A DNA stretch of 64,000 nucleotides from Aptenodytes patagonicus (Eukaryota > Chordata > Aves > Sphenisciformes > Spheniscidae), in the NCBI RefSeq assembly GCF_965638725.1, contig NC_134970.1, positions 4,779,001 through 4,843,000 on the forward strand. Reading direction: 5' to 3'. Positions 1 to 13,900 of this stretch are shown piece by piece. Numbering within the stretch: position 1 is the stretch's first letter; each line of letters starts with the position of its first letter. Below the pieces are notes generated by a model that did not search any database, was not told the DNA's origin, and saw only the letters and a list, made by a program, of their open reading frames with translations. Both the position numbers and the translations under genes were made by a program.

Positions 1-2523
1 TGCGCGGGCACGATGCTCAGCCCTGACCCACCCTGCTCGACCCACAGCGGTCACGCTCCAGAGCAGCAGCTGGGAAGCAGGAGCCTTGTTTTTAAGTCAA
101 TAAAGGGAGATTGCTATGGAGACACCACAGCCGCCAGCGCGAGTGGCTCTGCAAGACATCCTATATGGCTTTCCCCACCCAGGCACCTGCTCTCCTCTCA
201 GCCGTCCAAATCTGGGGTTTGCTTGGCGTTTATGGACACTGTAACAGTGTTTTCAACAGCTGCCTGCAAGAGATCGATGGCTCTGGAGAGTTTTACAGTG
301 CCTTAGGAGGTGCATCAGCATCACTCAGCTCATTCCTGCAGGCACGCGGCTCTCCCAGGACAGTATGTACGCCTTAAGCAGCACTTGGAGTCAGCCAAGC
401 AAACTAGCACAGGGCTGAGCCCTGCCAGCAAGTGGGAAAGCTCTTGAGAAGTTTTTTATCCTTGTTTGTAGGGAGCCTTAATGAATTCCTATGAACAGCC
501 GATTTAGCACAGCCCCAGAGATAAATAGTTGGCACTTGACTGCTGTAAAAACACACCACTTGGTGAAGGGGAATATTACGTCCTATCTCCAGCCTCAGGC
601 TTGTTCAAACACCCTCAGCTTGAATGGTAGCGCACCTCAGCTGGGAGAAGAGCCCAAGCAGACCATGGGAGCCTCTGGGAAGCTGGTTACACAACTGGTT
701 TTATGCAGAAGGTGTTCAAACATACAGCCCTGACTGGCAGGAGCCATGACTGCTGCCTCTGGGAAACTCTGAGTGAGCTGTTCTTCCCCTGTCCGGAGGA
801 TACCCCGTTCGCGTCAACCCCTCCACCCAAGTCCCAGCATCGCCCTTTTCCCGACACCGTCACCGTGGCAGAAGATGAAGCCGTGATTTCTATGGTGCCA
901 CCGCCTCGCAGCACAGCTGAGCCACCTCACAGGGTGCTGCACTGGTTACTCCATTCATAAACAGGTGAAAAATGTACTTTTTTTTTCCCCCCATTTAAGC
1001 CCTTTACGGTATTGTGAAGGCATCACTTCCGCAGGGAAGACAATCAAAATAAGGAAATACTACAAGCGAGGCAGCTCTTAAGCAAAGCCCTGCTCCACAC
1101 TGCTCTGCAGAGCTGAGCCCACAGCATTCGATGGGGCAAACAAGGCTGGTCCTTACCTGCGTGTGCCATCTGCTTCCTCGCTTGGTCTCCGCTGCATGCT
1201 TTTACTACTCAGCTGTTTTATGAACGGGGTAGGAAACGTTTGAGATTAGATTTCCTTAAATAATTTCTGTTTAACCGGGTATTTTCCAACTAACACACAG
1301 GCGGAGCACGCGAGTGACAGATTGCAGGTTATAGAAAGCTTCCAGAGAAAGCCTACACTAAAAGTTACTCCTGACCCCGCGTACGTACGCGCAGATCCCA
1401 TACTCCTTCCCCACGGACTCCCTCACAGCATCCCCTTTGCCTGGTTTCCCTCTTGGCCTGTCAATATTTCACTGCGCGTCCCCAAAGGATTTGCAGAGAA
1501 GCAAGAGCAGAGGGAAGAAGAGGTGAAAATGAGCACAAATCCCTCCTTTAGCATCTTGCTGTGCACCGCAGGCTGCACGCCACATGATTTAGTGGACACA
1601 GCAGGTGGTGGTGGGGGGGGAATATCACAAAAACCTGCCCTTTTCTTCTCTGCTGCGGTTACAGCTGCTGCTCCTGGAAGGCAGGGTGCTTGCTGGAGCC
1701 CTCGAGCCCACGCCTGCAGGTACGAGGACATGCAGCGCCGCTGCGGAGGTTTTGGAGCACATCCCGCACTTTGCTCTGCGGTCAGCCGGGCAAGCAGGGC
1801 ACCCTCCAGCCAGAGGCAAAAGAGGAGCGTGGGCACGCACCGAGGCCCGGGGGACGGTGCCGTTCGGTCCTGGGCACTACCCAGCGCGCTGAGCACGCCT
1901 TCCTCGCTGTAATTCATCCCACACAACCCATACAGCGGAGAACATCCTCCTGCCTACCACAGCATCGCTTCAGGGACCAAGAAAAGCTGCTTAAAAACAG
2001 GATTATTTTTATAACTTTTAATGGACAACGATCTGGCTCCCCTAAAAAAATAAGCAAGCAGAAAAAGCAAACCCAAGTAGTTCATAGGTGACAGCGGCAG
2101 CCGTTTGACTTGGCCTCCTGCCTTGCCACCCTGCACCACACCCAGCCTCCGCGCAGGGATCGCGGTGGTAGGATGACCTCCATTATAGCAATCCCTCAAG
2201 TTATTTGCCTGCTCAGGAGATAGTATTAGAAGGTGTGATGGTATTGTCCTGTACTGGCAAACTTCAACAGGTTGCAGCCCTAAAGACAAACAGATTCTTT
2301 CAAGCAAAAAAAACCTAGTAAATGAAAAGTTGGGCAGAGAGAAGGGGGGGCAATCCTAACCTACCCAAACAGATCGGTCTTAAAGACACCCGTGAGCACC
2401 AAGAGCTCAAGGGGTGCATTCTTTTCAAGGCACAAAATAAATACCCGTAGGCACAGGTAGCAGGATGTCTGTTCCTAGTAAGGCTTTCAGTCAAGCTTAA
2501 ACAGCACACGAAAGCTCCAGGCA
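1..2523. other. No gene recognised (flank downstream of ILRUN)
   Basis: Open frames on both strands around 1322-1926 lack splice context, family motifs or codon bias and overlap each other antisense, so they look like chance. In mammals the next gene on this side is SPDEF, as I recall; no ETS-domain coding sequence was seen here. Confidence 0.5.
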
Positions 2524-5500
2524 TTTATTCAAATTTTAAAAAGCAAACCCAGCGCACGCATATCGAGGCTCCTTGCAAGGATTAGTAACAAAGTCACATG
2601 TAAGCAAAGGAACGGCTTCAGCTAAGCTGCTCCACAATATAGTTTATATAGGCAAACGTTTGGGCTGGGTGCCCCGAGTGGTAAGGCCTCGCTTGGGAAA
2701 TAGGACCAGCCCGAGATGACCATGCAAACGCCCACCAAAGCAGAGACCTTCACATGCCCCCATCCTGATACACAGGAACACGAGATATTCCCTTAGTGAC
2801 AGTAAGAAAAAAAAACCCCAAACCCCAGACTTCCTTCATTCAAAATTCCTCTCCTGCCTCGCCAAGAGACTCATGGAACATCAGGTCTGATCTGTTGCCG
2901 TTTGAAGTCTGAAGCATCACCGCATACTGCACCAAGGCTCTGGGTAAAGTGCCGGGATGTAAATGAGCCACGCGAGGAGCATTTAAGGACCCGGCTGTGG
3001 CCGCAGCATTGCTTTGTGCTGGCGACCCCTGTATGAAGATCACTGAAAACAGATTTCCACTCCTCCTCACACCCGCAGACTTCAGTGCCGCCTCCCCTCC
3101 TGCTTCAGTCCCGATTACAGCTGGAAGGCACCGGCAGCACGGTGGTGCTGAGCTGGTGCTTACCTCCATCCCCTCCATCACCCGGCCGGGGCACCGGCGC
3201 GGTGCTGAGCCCCAGCCATCCCCTCGCAGGCACCGGCCGAGGACTGGCGCAGGCAGGAGACGCAGCATTATTGCGGAGGTTACCTGACCTTATAACGAGG
3301 GACATCCACTGCCGACATCGGTGAGTAGGTATAACCGCATGCGGTAACGGTCTGTACCGGCACCCTGCACCCGGTGAGGCCCCGGTGGGAATCCTCCTCC
3401 AGAAACGGATGCCGCAGTGAACCCCCTCCCTTCTTCACAGGCTCTCCTGCCCCATCGCCTTCCGCACAAATCTGTACGGGCCTCTCAGCCATCCTTGTAC
3501 CCATCCGCCTGGACTGGAAAGGTTGTTTGATAAACTCAATGTGCACTGAATTTGTTTGGGATTTTTTTTGTTTGGGTTTTTTTTTTTTTTTTGGTGGGGT
3601 TTTTTGTTTGGTTTTTTGGGTTTTAAGTGATTTGGGGTAAAGGCAGGGCTAGAACTGGGTTTAAGGACACTGTGCCTTAGCGTCTGGAAACAGCCTGGAG
3701 ATAGAAGCAAGCTGGGTACATGTAACTACAAGATGACAGATTCAGAAGTTTTTGCAGCTTCAATAAAACTCTCAACAGCTACAGAACATTTTTTTTTTTC
3801 TGTGTTAATTTAATCATACAAATATTCATTTATACATTAAGGAAAAAGCTTCCTTTATTTTTACCCCCAATGTGCTATCATAGGACTTCTCCCAGACTCA
3901 ATGAGGCAACACACCATCCTGTTCCACACATGCACTCCCCCCGGAGAGAATAGACAGGCTGCAGAACCACCCACGCACTCACACACGAAAAAAAATTAAA
4001 CACACAACAGAAACCCAGACGCGGGACAGCGTGCATTTCCTAACCCCGCAGACTCCAGCTGCTCTCACGCCCACGTGCTCTCTGACCACACGGCTTTGCC
4101 CCTCGGTGGGGGAGCCGCATCTTCCAAACCTCGGAGGGGTCCGAATCCAACGCTCCTGAGATGTGGGCAGCAGATTCCAGCTCCCCCCCGCCCGCATTGT
4201 GCCAGTTTTAGGGTAGCCCTAGGGATATCGTGCTCCAGTTTGCCGAGGCTGAGAGAGGGTGCCTGGGCTGCCATTGCTCAACTCGTATTAGGGATACGAC
4301 ACATCCTCAGTGGCTCAGGCTCACGTTGACACAGGGATCCATTTAGAGACCATCAGAGGTGTTCTGCGTTACCTTTTTTGCTTTTGGAGGGGTGGGGGGG
4401 TAAGGAAGATCTCTCTTTCCCTCCCTCTCAGGACTTCAAGACAGATGGGTTAATCAGACTGGAGCCAGTTGCAGCCTCTCTGTCACTGCACCCTCCCATA
4501 CCAGCGGGAACCAGCCCCATCCCTGCCCCAGTCAGGAACACCAGCCTCACTGGGGTAAGAGCCGCTTTACTGGTTCACCAGTCTCAACCCATTAAGGATT
4601 TCCTCCCATGTTTAACAGGCCCGAGTTCTGCATGTGTAACTCACGTGGATCGGGTAATCCGAGCCACCGCACACACTTCAGGCTCACCAAAACATTTGGC
4701 ATTCAGCACTTTTGAAAAACCAGGCCGTTTGTTTTATCCATCTGATGTTAAGACTCCGCGAGTTTGAATGCATCAGCCCTACGGAAACCAATACAGTCAC
4801 AGTGCCCTGAAGTCACCTGGAAAGAGCTTTGCCGAATACATCTCAAATCCCCCTATTTAAAAGCTGGAAACCTGACAGCAAGAGCAATTTGAGGGCTGGC
4901 TGCACCACTAAGCTCCAAGGAACCAGAGGAGATAAAACCACCTTTGGCCTCAGTGAAACAGTTTTTACCCGAGGAAAAACCCAGAGGTAGAGCAACCACT
5001 AATTTAAACATTCCTCCACTGTCACAGCCAGGGTTACAACCCCAGCCCTCAAAGCATCCAGAGCTCTGTGCGATCGTTTGCAGAGAGATCGTTCCTGCAG
5101 ACAAGAGCGCTCACACTCGGCTACCTGGGGAAGAGCGGCGATGTGAGCAGCAAGAGGTTGCAGATTTCAGCAGCAACTCGGATCTGGCCCTGCCTTTCTT
5201 CACACCCTGGAGTAAGTGACCCCTGTCACAAGGACGCCACGGACTGAACACTCAAGAGGAGAGAGAATTCAAGTCGGTGCAGAGCAAGTATGCCTTCTGA
5301 GTGGGAAAGCACACGGCTACTTGGGGTGCATGCAAGTTGGGGTTAATTTTTTTATTTTTTCAAGAAAAGGAAAAACTCAGTCTTAGGAGGAGCACAGGAA
5401 AACAAATGTGGCAGCCATTATATACGGGAGGAGCATATGTGGCTGGGAGCAGAGGAAAGCCAGCGTGGGGGTATCCAAGTTCAAAGGTCTCCCAGATGCC

Positions 5501-7906
5501 TCGGCTGACACAAGGCAAAGGTTGCAGCACCAGCTGTAACAGATTCCGATCTTAATTTTTTTCCCCCCCTTCCGCTACACAGCTGATAAAAGGAGCTAAT
5601 AAAGACAAGGAATCACCTTGTCGCTTGGACAAACAGCGGTCTCCAGTGTTTTAGACGCCTTCAGAAGGGAAGCGGCAGTATTGCAAGAGGCGTGATAGTC
5701 AGGTACGTGTTCATGCCTTCAGAGCTTGTCACACAAGCCTCCTGCTCAGAAAGGAGGGAGCAAAGAAAGAATCCACTTGCTCACGCTACGCTACAGCGAT
5801 GCAAATCATTCCCTAGACTGAATGCTAAGAGGAGGTAACCAATCCAAGGCAAAATGATGTTACAAGACAAGAATCAAACACTACAGCTGCAGAGCAGCGC
5901 AGCACCACCTTCCACGGGTTCACTCTGGATCTTAACGCTCACCCAGCTTTAGCAAGCTGCTGAGACAGACCCAGGTGCTCACCAAACTGCAAGTGCAAAC
6001 GGCTAGCAGTCCAAATCCTGCAGTGCTTCTTTTATGCAGATGATTTCTTACATTACACTTGTTTCTCCCAGCAAACAGATTTTTGAAGGGAGACTTCAGA
6101 TAACAGTGACCTTTAACAACTGAACCACTGAAATACAAACAAAAAAATCTAGTGCCCAGTTCTTCCTCTGTTGGATACAAGGAACTCCCACTGTCCTCCA
6201 CAAGATCCATCTGTATGCACTAAGATATGAGAGTCCTTGGTGGCTGCAATGAAAATGAATCCCCCATTCAAAACCAACCAAGAAAATACAACTAGTCAAG
6301 AGCAATCGGTGTAAAGCCACGCACCATGCAGCAAGCCTACGCTCTGCTCCAACAAGGAGAACAAGAGTCTTCACTGGAAAGATTTGGAAGAAGGTAGTGG
6401 GAGCTTTGCATATTACTGTATCTTTGGCAGATGGCTGTTCCAGCCTTGTTCACGTTTCTGAATAAGACGGCGTCCCCTCACCTCGCTCCCCTGCAGCAGG
6501 ATCTGCGGTGACACAGCACTTTAGAAATCCACCACAGCACTTGAAGCCATTCTCCGTCCCCTCACACCGGACTTCCCAATCCGTAACTGGAGGAAAATAC
6601 ATCGGAGGAACAGCAGAGCAACCCGAATCTTTAGAGGAGAGATTCCTCCTCTAATACCAAGCGCTGGAGAGCCCATTTAGAAGGTAGGAGCCTCCATGAA
6701 GCTACAAGCCAGGACAATAAAGGCAAATGAATACAAGGCAACAGAGTGGAATCCAGCTGATGATGCTAACTCTTGCTCTGCATTCAAGAACGCAAACAAT
6801 TAGCCTCTAAGCTAATACTTTATCACAGGAGAAATGAATTCAAACTTATACTCTATAAGGGAGAGATGGGAGATTCAAAATTAAAAGGACGTGACTTTTG
6901 TAAAGCTTTGCAACTACTACCAAGTGCATTACAGCTACAGAAAAAGAGTTTCTTCTTGGCACAAGACTGATATGCTTGCTTGGTTGCTCTAGGCACAGCT
7001 ACTGTACATCAAGAGTTAACAAAAAGGTATTTTAAAATGCTAACCACACAGGACAGCTCTGGAACTTTAATAAATCTGTTTCTTATTAATATGGGTGTGT
7101 GTTTGTGTGTATTCACGTACAAAAGGAAGGGAAATGAGCCCTCCATGTTATCCTAGAAGTCCCAGAGTCTTTCTCTCCAACTTTGATACCGAGACCTGGT
7201 CTTCAGCGTGGTTTCCAACAACATGCAGGACAACTAACAGCAACACCCAAACCAAAAGGGAAAAAAAAAAAGGAAATAAAAAGATTAAAAAGTCGGTAAC
7301 TAAAACAGCAGATGATATTAAAAATGCCGAGCTGGGTGCAGACCCAACCTGTCATTAAAAAACACCTGACAAAAAGAAGTCGCTGAACAAACCCCAGAAG
7401 ATGCTAAGCAAATTCCCATTCGGTAGCAAGCAAAACATGACAGTTCCGTAAAAATGCACGCTGTCCCTTATTTAAAAAAAATATGAACAAGAAACAAACA
7501 GAAATTAAACATTTGCTCAAACTACAACCGCTCTGTAGGCAAAATATTTTTTTTAAAGATGGCTTTTTCATTTTCATTTTTTAAACTTCTTTTTAAGCTA
7601 CCTAATTATGTGCGAGAATGATTTCTAAAAAAACCCCATGGTGTTGGTATATTTTCTTTCTCATAGCATTTAACAACACTCCTGAAATCCAGCATTCACA
7701 CATGCATACTTAGATTTTTGTATTTTCCTCTGGAAACAGCTAGTCTTAAGTTACTGGGCTTTTGTTTTTTCTTCTTTATCCAGAACACAGAAGCAGAGAA
7801 GGGGGGGGTCCACGTTGTGTCTGTCTGCCACATGAATCCCCCTCCCTTCCCCCAAAAGTCAGTTCTTTGTTAAATTCTCCTCTTGTCGATACCCGTTTTG
7901 TGTTTT
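2524..7906 (-). other. ILRUN: Probable ILRUN 3' UTR and downstream flank; end not resolved
   Basis: Non-coding, AT-rich sequence downstream of the ILRUN stop. Canonical minus-strand AATAAA hexamers (TTTATT on plus) occur at 5351-5356, 3854-3859 and 2524-2529; the last is followed by a GU-rich stretch. No canonical hexamer was seen between 7906 and 5357. The 3' UTR is therefore inferred to be at least about 2.5 kb, and possibly up to about 5.4 kb. Contains a T/G low-complexity tract at 3549-3626. No other gene is recognised here. Confidence 0.45.
3549..3626. repeat. T/G-rich low-complexity tract
   Basis: Runs of T (up to about 18) are separated by GGG, GGTGGGG and TTTGG blocks. No element ends or target-site duplication were seen. 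Confidence 0.8.
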
Positions 7907-7942
7907 TTAAGACTGTCCGAAGGGATAAGGACCGTGGAAACC
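7907..7942 (-). CDS. ILRUN: ILRUN terminal coding exon 5 (11 codons + stop)
   Basis: The minus strand reads GFHGPYPFGQS then TAA directly after an acceptor TTTCTTTCAG. This matches the known ILRUN C-terminus (GLHGPYPFGQS in mammals, from memory) and continues exon 4 in phase 0. The stop is at 7909-7907. The 3' UTR follows toward lower coordinates. The coding piece is too short for ORF scanning and was found by searching for the tail motif. Confidence 0.93.
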   Translation of the reverse strand, partial: GFHGPYPFGQS

Positions 7943-10900
7943 CTGAAAGAAAGTTGGAGACATAATCAATTTCAATAGGCAAGAAATAAAATTGATCAGT
8001 GTACGCCTACAAATACTGACCATCCCATCCCAGCACTTCTAAACCAAACGCAAGCCTTTACCCACCAGTATGACCTTTGCTGTCCGGCCTTATGAAAACG
8101 CTCTTAAAAATGCAGGTTTGGGTGTTTGCAGCTGGTCTCCCCAGAGATGTCAGATGCTATCCACTTACCTCCTTCAGGTGCTATCAGGCCAGGTGTTACT
8201 GGGCCACAAAATAACTTGTGGTTATTTTCTACACCAGAGCAAAAATCCCCTATACATCCCCTACAATACCTGCGAGGCCAAGCAACTCACAAGTCTATTC
8301 TAAAGATCACAGCAAACAGTTAAGTACGAGGCTGTAACTGGTAGAAGAGTCTGTTTAAGAAAAAAAACCAGGATTTGGAAATCCACGCTCCCACAACTGC
8401 CACTTTTGCTCTCAAAAGATAACAATATACATTTTCCTCAAGTGAAAATCAACCACAACATTTAACGAAAAAATCAAAATGCCTACTACAGAATCCATTT
8501 TCCCTCCTTTACATCCTGAAGTGAGTCACCTAAATGACAGATCTAGTAACAGGTCTCAAATTAACAGGAACTCCTTTCTGTAATTTCTATTGTTCAAATC
8601 AACTATCCAGGGTTTCATCAGGAAGCAAAAGAAAGCGACCAACAGGCAGGCAAGAGATCTCTCAAGTCACAGGCATATAAAGTTTGTCATAATGAAGAAG
8701 ATACAAACCACACACAAAATCCTCCTGCAAGGTCCAGACACATACTCGGGTCAGAAGCGAGACAAGGGAGAAAAGCTCATTATATTTCACTGTCGAAGTT
8801 CAAAGACCATTATGCAAATGATTTTTTTTAACACAGTCCAGCTTCTTTCCAGCATGGTGATGAGTAAGACAGCCAAGAGCCCAATTAGCACAAAGCCATT
8901 CTCGGTCTTTAAGGGAAGCTCTGACTTCAGTTTTCACCATTTTGCCTTTAACAGGGCAAATCTCAAAGGAAACACCGTTTCCTGCATGTTCTCCTACGAC
9001 TTTAAAACAACCTTGCTGCACGAGCCACAGAGCCATGAAGCAGTAAGCCTTTAACATGACTCATATAAAGAAAGTACCAACTTCATTAGCTTAAGCCCAG
9101 TTGCAAAAACCGAAGTTCAAGAGCTCTGTTGTGTATCTATGTTCTAAAGGAAGTGCTATAAGCAGCCTATAATCTTGCTACAGCTGGTGAGAAAAAGTTA
9201 ATTCTTTAGGATATATCAGGTGGCAAAATACGAGACAATGGTAAAATGAAGCATCTATCAGCAGCTCTCAAAATTCAACCAAGAGAGGAGGATTGGCAAA
9301 CAATTAAACAGGACATCTCATGAACTGCGTGGGAAGTATGGAAGACTGGAAACTTGGAAGTTGCTGTTTGCAGACAGAAATACATGCAAGTGATGGAAAA
9401 ACAAACACGCTTCTACCCTAGGAATATGCTGCACTCCCAGTTTGTAAAGCAAGCTTTCCAAAAGATAACACCCAGCAGATTCCAGCACAACGGTTCACCT
9501 CAGAAAGGAGAAGTTCCCACCAAAATCAAGAGACCGAGATACTCAACATTTCCAAAAAATAGAGTCACTGAAACAGGGGGAAGGGGAAGAGCAGAAGAGA
9601 AACATTAAAATAATGTGAATAGGTGCACAAAAAACCCCCAAAGGACACAGAAGGAAAACAATGTTATAAGCAAGACGCTAAGCAGTCTCACCTCAGAGGG
9701 GTTAAGCTACTGTACTTCTTATTGCTCTACAGGAGAAAACCAGGATTTGTTGCCGATGACCTGCACAGACCCATTTGCCAGAATTTGCTTCATCTCTTAG
9801 TTACCCGCACATAAGGCTTTGTTTGCAGATACTGACTGGCAAGCACTCACAAGCCTCATGAGCGCTTCAAACATCGACTGCTCCCAGCTGCCTGCTCCCT
9901 CTGCCGGGGGCTACCGCCTGCAGAGCGGAGCCAGCGTCGCACCGCTTCTGTATTTTACAGTTTATGTCACAGGCCAAACCTGCTTGATTTAATTTGTGCA
10001 CCCCCTAAGCCAAGACATTTGCATCACCCCATGACATAAAAGAATTAACGCAGTTAATCAGTACACAGTCCAGCTTAAGTCAGACATGAGAACAGTTCAT
10101 TAGTCTTTTTGTAGGCAGAGAGGGACCCTGTGAAGAGGCTATTAACCTTGTTTTCAGGGAAACCCTCTGCATCTTCAGATACTGTTTTCTGTAGCATCTA
10201 ATTTAAAGCTACACAATTATGCTAATCATGTGTTAATTAAGACCAGAATTTAGCTCACCTTCAGAGTGTCAGATTACTAAGTATATACAGCTTTGTACCA
10301 CTTGCTACACTGCACTGAACAGGCTGACATCTCTACACGAGCTTCGCTCACGAGCAATTCCAAGAACAGTCCCAGAATCTGCAATCAAGGTCAGCTTCTC
10401 CTGATGCAATGAATTTCACCAAGAAGAAAAAGCCCAAAATCTTTGCTTTTGGGATTGCCACTCCTCGCTGCATTTCACTTACCCGTGAGATTTCTTAGTG
10501 TACATGAGAACTTACAAAATTAAAAAACACTTGTTTCTTTTCTTTCAGATCGAGCGTAGACTTGGTTAAACATCAGACCCTGAGCAAGAAACTGTTACTC
10601 CCCTTTGTGAAATGAGAATACTTTCTTCCTTCTTCCTCAGGAAGATGCAAGCTCTCTGCAGAGCAATTGTTTCTCATTACATTTATTCAACATACAGTGT
10701 AATAGTGTCTTGATACCTGAAAACTTCAGTTACTGCTGCAATGCAAATACCAAACTCCATTACATGACATTTTGAAGAATAATTATCCCTTGTATGCAAT
10801 GTTTTACATCATAAACGTGCAAAAATAATTCTGCATACAATTGCAGTTTTTCTGAGTTATTTCAGCTGAAAAATCATTCACACTATTTTTGGTGAATTCC

Positions 10901-13900
10901 CTTCTATTCTCAAAATGAGATCACTCGCTGTCTTTATGAAAAGCTCAGCTGCAGCTTTGCAAATTTACTTTCAGTTCTTCCAATATCTTCCACAGAAGTA
11001 ATTGCTAACTTGCTAGTGAAAGCATACTTGCTATTCATACAGATAAATATGTGAGAACAGAGGACCATGTTTTTTTCAAGAAAAGACTCTACATAAAAAT
11101 TACTGGTATAAATTATCGTTTGACTTGTGTATCTAGAAGGGAATCGAGACATTTTGGAAAGTTAAAGGCCTTTGTAAATACTGAGCTCTTTAAATGAAGG
11201 CACCTGTGCTAGAAATAAAATGAAGATTAAGTTAATCTTTCATAAACCATCACAACACAGGCTTTCAAATAGCTATCTTTATTTCACCTTTGTGACTGAG
11301 TCAAGATCAATAAAAGGTACACTTCAAGAGAGACAGGAGTTTCTGATGCACAGCTGCAAAGCAATACAGGAGTCTCCCAGTGTACACTGACAGTAGCATC
11401 AGACAACGCTACAAGTCCCCGTTTCCTCGTCACCTCCTGGGCCGCTCCTAGTCAGCGCTTCTCCAAACTACGCAGAGTTCTCTTGACTAACTTACGTAAA
11501 CTGAACACAAACAGAAGAACAAAGTATTGAGCACTTTTTTTTTTTCTTTATTCCATGCATGCTGTGCAAACATGGCCTGGCATTTAGGACCACCAGGAAG
11601 TTAAGAACCTTCTCACAGTGCAGCCACTCGCAGGGCTGGTTTAGATGCACACAGCTGATGAAGTACATGAGGGCTCAGGTACGTGATTAAGTTACCATGC
11701 AACAACTTAGCTCTTGTAACTTAATCAATGGCGTGCTTTTAGTCTGCAGAGATAAAAGAACAGGGAAACTCTGTTGGCCTGCAATGGAGCAAAGTTAAGC
11801 TAAAATCAGATTATCTCACATTTCCCACAGTCCAAAAGCACACGGACTGTCGGTTTTCATGGATGAGCTAACATGCAGCATCCAAACACATTAGTCTTTC
11901 ACCAGATAAGCAAACCAGCTCATGCAACATCAGTTTAGCCTGCAGATGCTATGCAGCAGTGTGGCTGTCAAAGAGTAGCTATGGTAGTTTTGAGTCCAAC
12001 GTTCTCCCACTTTGTTCTAAATGAATTTAACCATGTGGTAACTAGCCCAGTTTGAAGCCCAGATACCAGGATGGAAAGAGCTTCTCTTCTACATGGATGC
12101 AAATATTTCTGGGGCATCTTCCTGACCCACAAATACAGTTTGGTACCCAAATAGTTTCCAGTGAAAAAATTTCTGTCTAAAGTTTACAGAGGTACTCCAA
12201 AAATACGCAAATTGGAGTGCCCTGGTTTGGAAGAAGCACGCATCTAGAAGCAGCAGCAACTTTTGAACTCAGGGAGGGGAAGCCAGTTAAAGGCTCTAAG
12301 GATAGAGAGAGGTTTGGTTTCCCCTTACGTATAGAAAGCTGTCAAGTAGCATGGATCAGAGTTCAGCTCCACACAGAATGAAGTAAGATGGGGAGCATAA
12401 ATACAGCAGGAGAAAAGGTGTTAAGATTTTAATTTTGTGAACTCCAAATATGCTTGTATTTCATTGGGCTTTTAAGAGTAGCTGAGTAATGGACAGAACA
12501 GATTAATACCAGACAAGCTGTAGAACGCCCTTTGCTATGGCGGCGACTATGCAAATTGTTCTGTACGGGCAAATCTTTGCAGAATCAGAACTTCTATGTG
12601 CAGTTTTCTGCATTACACAGAAAGCAGCAATTCCTCAATTCATATGGGCAACAGATTTAGATATATATATTTTTTTTACATATAGGTGACAAGTACAATC
12701 TGAATGTCAGTATATGGCTATCCACTTCAGATCTTTTTAGACATTTAAACCTGTACGTTTCTTTCCTCAGTTAAGAAATTTAACTCTAATTCCCCAGGCA
12801 CTGTAAGACTGCATCTTGCGCTTTTAATGTAAAAGACTGTCACAAGAGAGCAGCAGTGACCTCGACAGTGTTGCTATGAGACAGGAGCGAGTAAATAGAA
12901 GGAAGCTATATTAGCCTCATCTCTCTCGAGAATACAGAGAGAAAGCGATTGCCAAAGAGGAGAATAAAATACCCATGCATGGGTATATCTGGACTCTAAT
13001 ACAGCTCATCCCTATCCTGAGATAAGCATCCTATCCTGCACTTAAGCACATCTTTAATTCTAAGAACATGCAAAAACTCCACTGGGAATAGATATAACAA
13101 CAACATGCTTAAAGCAATGCCCTGAACACAGATCCTGATCTACAACCTTCTAGCAGTTTATTTGATAAGGTGATCAGGGTGGACCCAGGGAAGGCGTACA
13201 CTACAGCAGGAATAAAGATCACAATCAGTTTGTTTCAACCATATCACAGGTTTCATCTTATCTGCTTATAGGGAATTCAGGGTCTTGTTTTGTTTGTTTT
13301 GGTTTTTTCCTAGGAAAGTTTGTTTCACTGAGCAGGGCATCCAAACCACGTACTCTATGCTGCTGTATAAAAGCATTTTGAATGTTTCCACGTGTGAAAC
13401 ATTGATATACTTGTCTAATCCAGCAGCAGATGGCACATCAGTGTCACTGAGATCCTGACTCCAACGGGGAATTTTAGAGGACAAGTCACACCTGCTCAGT
13501 TGCACCAGAGGGAGAACTAATACAGACAAGGTCTGGCAACTTCTAGTATGTTTTACAGCTGCAGATGCCAGAAACCGCTAGTTTTGTCTCAAAGATTTCA
13601 TGGTCTCATGCAACTGCATGACTGGGGTTCTCCGTGATCTCTTGGAAGAGAGGAAGCCTCCACAGCGATCTGAGAAATATTTAAGGGCTTATATTACTTC
13701 TAAATACGGGACATAGGCCCTTCTGAACACCTTAACTAGACCTTACCCATCCCCTTTGCTATACCTCACCACATGGTGTGTCAAACATGACTAGGGATTC
13801 ACTCCATTCTCCGGGCACATGAAAGCAGACAAAAATATTAAGAGGTCCTGCCCAAGATAAATAAAGCCCAGGAATCCTAACTTGCAACTACGTAACCAAC

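Noticed and set aside
1322-1926. Overlapping sense and antisense frames of 196 and 167 codons
   Set aside because: No recognisable motif or splice sites, low complexity, and the two overlap; consistent with locally high GC.
2665-2710. tRNA-like A-box (CCCCGAGTGGTAAGGCCTCG)
   Set aside because: Resembles a Leu/Ser tRNA D-arm, but no anticodon arm, B-box (GGTTCGAATCC) or acceptor stem could be paired; at best a relic.
8590-9054. 154-codon plus-strand frame in ILRUN intron 4
   Set aside because: Antisense to the intron, no homology recognised, chance-length range.
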